A stretch of DNA of 16,848 bases from an uncultured Ruminococcus sp. (GTDB taxonomy: Bacteria; Bacillota; Clostridia; Oscillospirales; Ruminococcaceae): assembly GCA_910584195.1 (NCBI GenBank), contig CAJTYV010000007.1:1-16848 (forward strand). Reading direction: 5' to 3'. The position numbers and the translations under genes were made by a program. The notes below the pieces were generated by a model that was given only the letters and a program-made list of their open reading frames with translations, searched no databases and was not told the origin of the DNA. Below are positions 14,308 to 16,848 of this stretch, piece after piece; the first letter of the stretch is position 1, and every line of letters starts with the position of its first letter.

Positions 14308-15108
14308 ATGAGAACGATCTCGGATAAAAAGCGAATCGTAATAAAATTAGGCACATCTACTCTTGCTCACAGCACCGGAAAGCTCAATATACGGCGAATG
14401 ACAAATCTTGTCCGTGTGATTTCCGACCTGCATAATTCGGGCAAGGAAATAATTATGGTATCGTCCGGAGCAGTAGGTCTGGGCACAGGAAAGCTCGGAC
14501 TTTCAGCCAAACCTAAAGAAACAAAACTGAAACAAGCTGTTGCAGCAGTCGGACAGTGTGAACTTATGCATGTATACGACGATATGTTCGAGAAATACAG
14601 TGTTACCGTAGCGCAGATCCTTCTGACAAAAACTATTATCAGCAATCCTTGTCACTGCGAAAATTTCAAGAATACTGTTGAAACTCTCGTAAGTATGGGA
14701 GTTATTCCCATCGTCAACGAAAATGATTCCATTTCTATAGACGAACTGGAACTTGAAATCGGCGAAAACGACTCCCTGTCAGCTCTTGTGGCGTCTCTTT
14801 CGGGTGCAGACCTGTTGCTTATTCTGTCAGATATAGACTGCTTGTATACCGACGACCCACGTACCAACCCTGATGCAAAGCCAATATCCGTTGTAAACAA
14901 AATCACTGCCGAAATAGAAAACGCAGCGGGAGGCGCAGGCACAACTCTCGGAACCGGCGGCATGTCCACGAAAATTAATGCCGCTAAAATTGCATCCGAA
15001 TCAGGTATCGACATGGTTATAATGAACGGTAAAAATCCTGATCTTTTGTATGATCTGTTTGAAAACAAAGAAATCGGAACCATTTTTTTAGCTGACAATA
15101 ATAAATAA
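14308..15108 (+). CDS. proB: Glutamate 5-kinase
   Basis: A 266-residue amino-acid kinase that phosphorylates L-glutamate to gamma-glutamyl phosphate, the first step of proline synthesis in the cytoplasm. Visible motifs are KLGTSTLAHSTGKL near the N-terminus, MVSSGAVGLGTGKLGL, the substrate loop IVNENDSISIDELE with GENDSLSALVA, and the nucleotide-site block LILSDIDCLYTDDPRTN followed by GTGGMSTKINAAK. The C-terminal PUA domain of the longer (about 370-residue) enzymes is absent; short forms are known in Gram-positives. AAGGA lies about 12 bases before the ATG at 14308. A TTG at 14299 is in frame but too close to it. proA follows 12 bases downstream. Proline feedback inhibition is expected of the family. 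Confidence 0.95.
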   Translation: MRTISDKKRIVIKLGTSTLAHSTGKLNIRRMTNLVRVISDLHNSGKEIIMVSSGAVGLGTGKLGLSAKPKETKLKQAVAAVGQCELMHVYDDMFEKYSVTVAQILLTKTIISNPCHCENFKNTVETLVSMGVIPIVNENDSISIDELELEIGENDSLSALVASLSGADLLLILSDIDCLYTDDPRTNPDAKPISVVNKITAEIENAAGGAGTTLGTGGMSTKINAAKIASESGIDMVIMNGKNPDLLYDLFENKEIGTIFLADNNK

Positions 15109-15120
15109 AGAGGTGTAATT

Positions 15121-16368
15121 ATGAGCTATATACAAAATCTCGGCATAAAGGCAAAATCTGTCGAACCTTTTATTGCCGCTGCTTCTTCAAATATAAAAAA
15201 CGAGGCTCTTGCTGCTATTTCACGCGCTTTGATCGATAACGCAGCTCTGATAATATCAGAAAACGAAAAAGACTTGCAGGCAGCTAAGGAAAACGGAATG
15301 TCCGAAGCTTTGCAGGATCGTCTTAAACTGGATGAATCACGCATAGCGGGGATAGCCAAAGGAATTGATGAGCTTATCGCCATGGATGATCCTATAGGAC
15401 AAATTATTGACGGCTTTACGCGTCCCAACGGACTCAGGATCACCAAAACACGTGTTCCGCTGGGAGTTATAGGCATTATTTTTGAATCGCGTCCCAACGT
15501 TACTGTTGACGCTGCTGCGCTCTGTCTTAAAGCAGGAAACGCCGTTATTCTTAAAGGAGGCAAAGAAGCTATTTATTCCAACGTATGCCTCGGAAAAATC
15601 ATGCGTGAAGCTCTTGAAAGCTGCAGTCTTCCGTCAGATATAATTCAGGTCGTCGAAAATACTTCACGTGAAACTACCAACGAGCTTATGAAGCTCAACG
15701 GATACGTTGATGTTCTTATCCCTCGCGGAAGCGCAAAATTGATCCAAGCTGTGGTAACAACCGCTACTGTTCCCGTTATCGAGACAGGCGCAGGAAACTG
15801 TCACGTTTACGTTGACGAATCAGCCGATCTTAATATGGCGGCAAATATAACGGACAATGCGAAAACTCAGCGTCCATCGGTATGCAACGCTATTGAAAGC
15901 CTGCTTGTCCATAAATCTGTAGCTGCAGAATTTCTTCCCATAATTTCAGAGCGTTTCAAATCTCACAATGTAAAGATATACGGCTGCGAAAAAACTATTG
16001 CCATACTTGGAAACTCAGTGACAAAAGCCACAGACGCAGAATATGCCAAAGAATTTAACGACTATATTATCGCTGTAAAAGTCGTGGACTCTATTGATGA
16101 AGCTATTGCTCATATCCGCAAATACAGCACACGACATTCGGAGTGTATTGTAACGAAATCTCTGGACGCAGCTCGAAAATTTCAGCTTGAGGTGGACGCT
16201 GCGGCAGTCTATGTCAATGCTTCCACACGCTTCACAGACGGCGGAGAATTTGGCTTTGGCGCAGAAATCGGAATTTCTACACAGAAGCTTCACGCAAGAG
16301 GTCCTATGGGACTTACGGAATTGACCACTGCTAAATACCTGATAGACGGAAACGGTCAGATCAGATAG
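15121..16368 (+). CDS. proA: Gamma-glutamyl phosphate reductase
   Basis: A 415-residue aldehyde-dehydrogenase-like enzyme that reduces gamma-glutamyl phosphate with NADPH to glutamate semialdehyde, the second step of proline synthesis. Signatures are PLGVIGIIFESRPNVT (113-128), LKAGNAVILKGGKEA (136-150), IETGAGNCHVYVD (220-232) and the catalytic cysteine C255 in TQRPSVCNAIESLL. The C-terminal FTDGGEFGFGAEIGISTQ block is intact. Length is normal. AGAGGTG lies five bases before the ATG, and proB ends 12 bases upstream, so the two are translated from one mRNA and probably channel their labile intermediate. proC is not in the window. Confidence 0.97.
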   Translation: MSYIQNLGIKAKSVEPFIAAASSNIKNEALAAISRALIDNAALIISENEKDLQAAKENGMSEALQDRLKLDESRIAGIAKGIDELIAMDDPIGQIIDGFTRPNGLRITKTRVPLGVIGIIFESRPNVTVDAAALCLKAGNAVILKGGKEAIYSNVCLGKIMREALESCSLPSDIIQVVENTSRETTNELMKLNGYVDVLIPRGSAKLIQAVVTTATVPVIETGAGNCHVYVDESADLNMAANITDNAKTQRPSVCNAIESLLVHKSVAAEFLPIISERFKSHNVKIYGCEKTIAILGNSVTKATDAEYAKEFNDYIIAVKVVDSIDEAIAHIRKYSTRHSECIVTKSLDAARKFQLEVDAAAVYVNASTRFTDGGEFGFGAEIGISTQKLHARGPMGLTELTTAKYLIDGNGQIR

Positions 16369-16463
16369 AAGTAAAATTGTTTATTATACTTTTTATAAAA
16401 CATTTTAAATCATACAAAAATTAAAAAAGCACTTTTTTGTTTTATTTTATGAAGGAGAAAATT

Positions 16464-16848
16464 ATGGCTATCAGAAAAGATATTGACGATATGCTTAATA
16501 ACCTGAAAAGCGGCAAACCTCTTGAATCGCCGAAAAAAGATCCTAAGCCTATCCCAAAACTTTCGGACAATAAAATTGATAAAATGTCCGTAGATGAACT
16601 TCTTTCATCCCTGACTGCGGATAAAGACGAAAAAAAATCAGTTTCCGAAACGTTATCAAGCGAATCTAAACCAAAGAAAAAAATCACAATTTCTCATAAA
16701 CTTCCTGATTATGAAGCTATAAGGGCTGAAAATCAACAAAAAGAAGAAAGGCATCTTGAAGCTGAGATGAAGGCTGAAAAAAAAGCCGCTGAAGACGCCG
16801 AAAAGGCTCGCATTGAGGCTGAGAAAAAAGCCGCTGAAGACGCCGAAA
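16464..16848 (+). CDS. Ala/Glu/Lys-rich repeat protein, 3' end outside window
   Basis: An open frame of 128 codons without a stop, starting at the ATG at 16464 with AAGGAG six bases upstream. No family is recognised. It opens MAIRKDIDDMLNNLKSGKP, a hydrophilic N-terminus without a signal peptide, then a Ser/Lys-rich linker. From about residue 85 it becomes strongly charged and helical, ending in AEKKAAEDAEKARIE repeats of 15 residues (second copy from 16818). Such sequence forms long single helices or coiled coils, as in TolA-like or cell-wall-spanning linkers, and may precede a membrane span or domain beyond the edge. The 95-base gap after proA has no clear promoter or good terminator, so read-through is possible. 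Confidence 0.72.
   Translation, partial: MAIRKDIDDMLNNLKSGKPLESPKKDPKPIPKLSDNKIDKMSVDELLSSLTADKDEKKSVSETLSSESKPKKKITISHKLPDYEAIRAENQQKEERHLEAEMKAEKKAAEDAEKARIEAEKKAAEDAE
16773..16848 (+). repeat. Tandem 45-bp coding repeat
   Basis: The segment starting GCTGAAAAAAAAGCC at 16773 recurs at 16818 as GCTGAGAAAAAAGCC, 45 bp later, with nearly identical sequence to the end of the window. It encodes the 15-residue Ala/Glu/Lys repeat and probably continues beyond the edge. Confidence 0.75.

Noticed and set aside
12975..16368. Phage, integrase or insertion sequence in the window
   Set aside because: No transposase, integrase or phage structural gene and no terminal repeats were seen anywhere in the window.
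16423..16438. A6-GCAC-T6 hairpin after proA as a terminator
   Set aside because: The stem would be only A-U pairs and too weak to count without other evidence.

Overview
The window looks like chromosomal DNA from a low-GC Gram-positive anaerobe, most likely a Ruminococcus-like member of the Clostridia (Oscillospiraceae). The reasons are strong AGGAGG-type ribosome binding sites, AT-rich spacers with canonical sigma-A promoters, RNase Y, WYL-type regulation, a yybP-ykoY-type leader, and a secreted protease with a cellulosome-style dockerin. The genus is inferred from gene content, not proven.

Layout. 1-770 holds no convincing gene, only three hairpins, at least two of them terminator-like. 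771-3973 is a minus-strand cluster read from right to left: GNAT acetyltransferase, SAM methyltransferase, WYL-domain regulator, GyrI-like ligand-binding protein, and pyridoxamine-phosphate-oxidase-like flavoprotein. This resembles a small stress or small-molecule response operon with its own regulator. A second promoter and two inverted repeats lie before the GyrI-like gene. 4076-6718 (minus) is a P-type cation ATPase. Its leader (6749-6925) has the features of a yybP-ykoY manganese riboswitch ending in an intrinsic terminator, so the pump is probably a Mn2+ (or Mn2+/Ca2+) exporter. 6960-7380 holds a GC-rich, heavily folded island and an unlisted 39-codon membrane-peptide gene with a near-consensus promoter, a strong ribosome binding site and helically phased direct repeats beside its -35 box.

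7575-10740 (minus) carries an O-antigen-ligase-like polytopic membrane protein, preceded by a secreted M6 metalloprotease with an N-terminal dockerin. 10833-12410 (minus) is RNase Y with a roughly 280-nt leader. A divergent intergenic region (12411-12974) holds two consensus promoters facing away from each other.

12975-16368 (plus) encodes a small three-segment membrane protein, a D-2-hydroxyacid dehydrogenase, and ProB and ProA, the first two enzymes of proline synthesis, in tight succession. At the right edge (16464 onward) an Ala/Glu/Lys-rich protein with 15-residue repeats starts and runs out of the window.

Most of the window is ordinary housekeeping. The parts worth a second look are the Mn-riboswitch/ATPase unit, whose pump lacks one conserved cation ligand, and the small membrane peptide with its regulatory repeats and structured downstream region. 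Several starts are set by ribosome binding sites to internal ATGs rather than the longest frame: 2650, 3973, 8996, 12410, 12975 and 14308.
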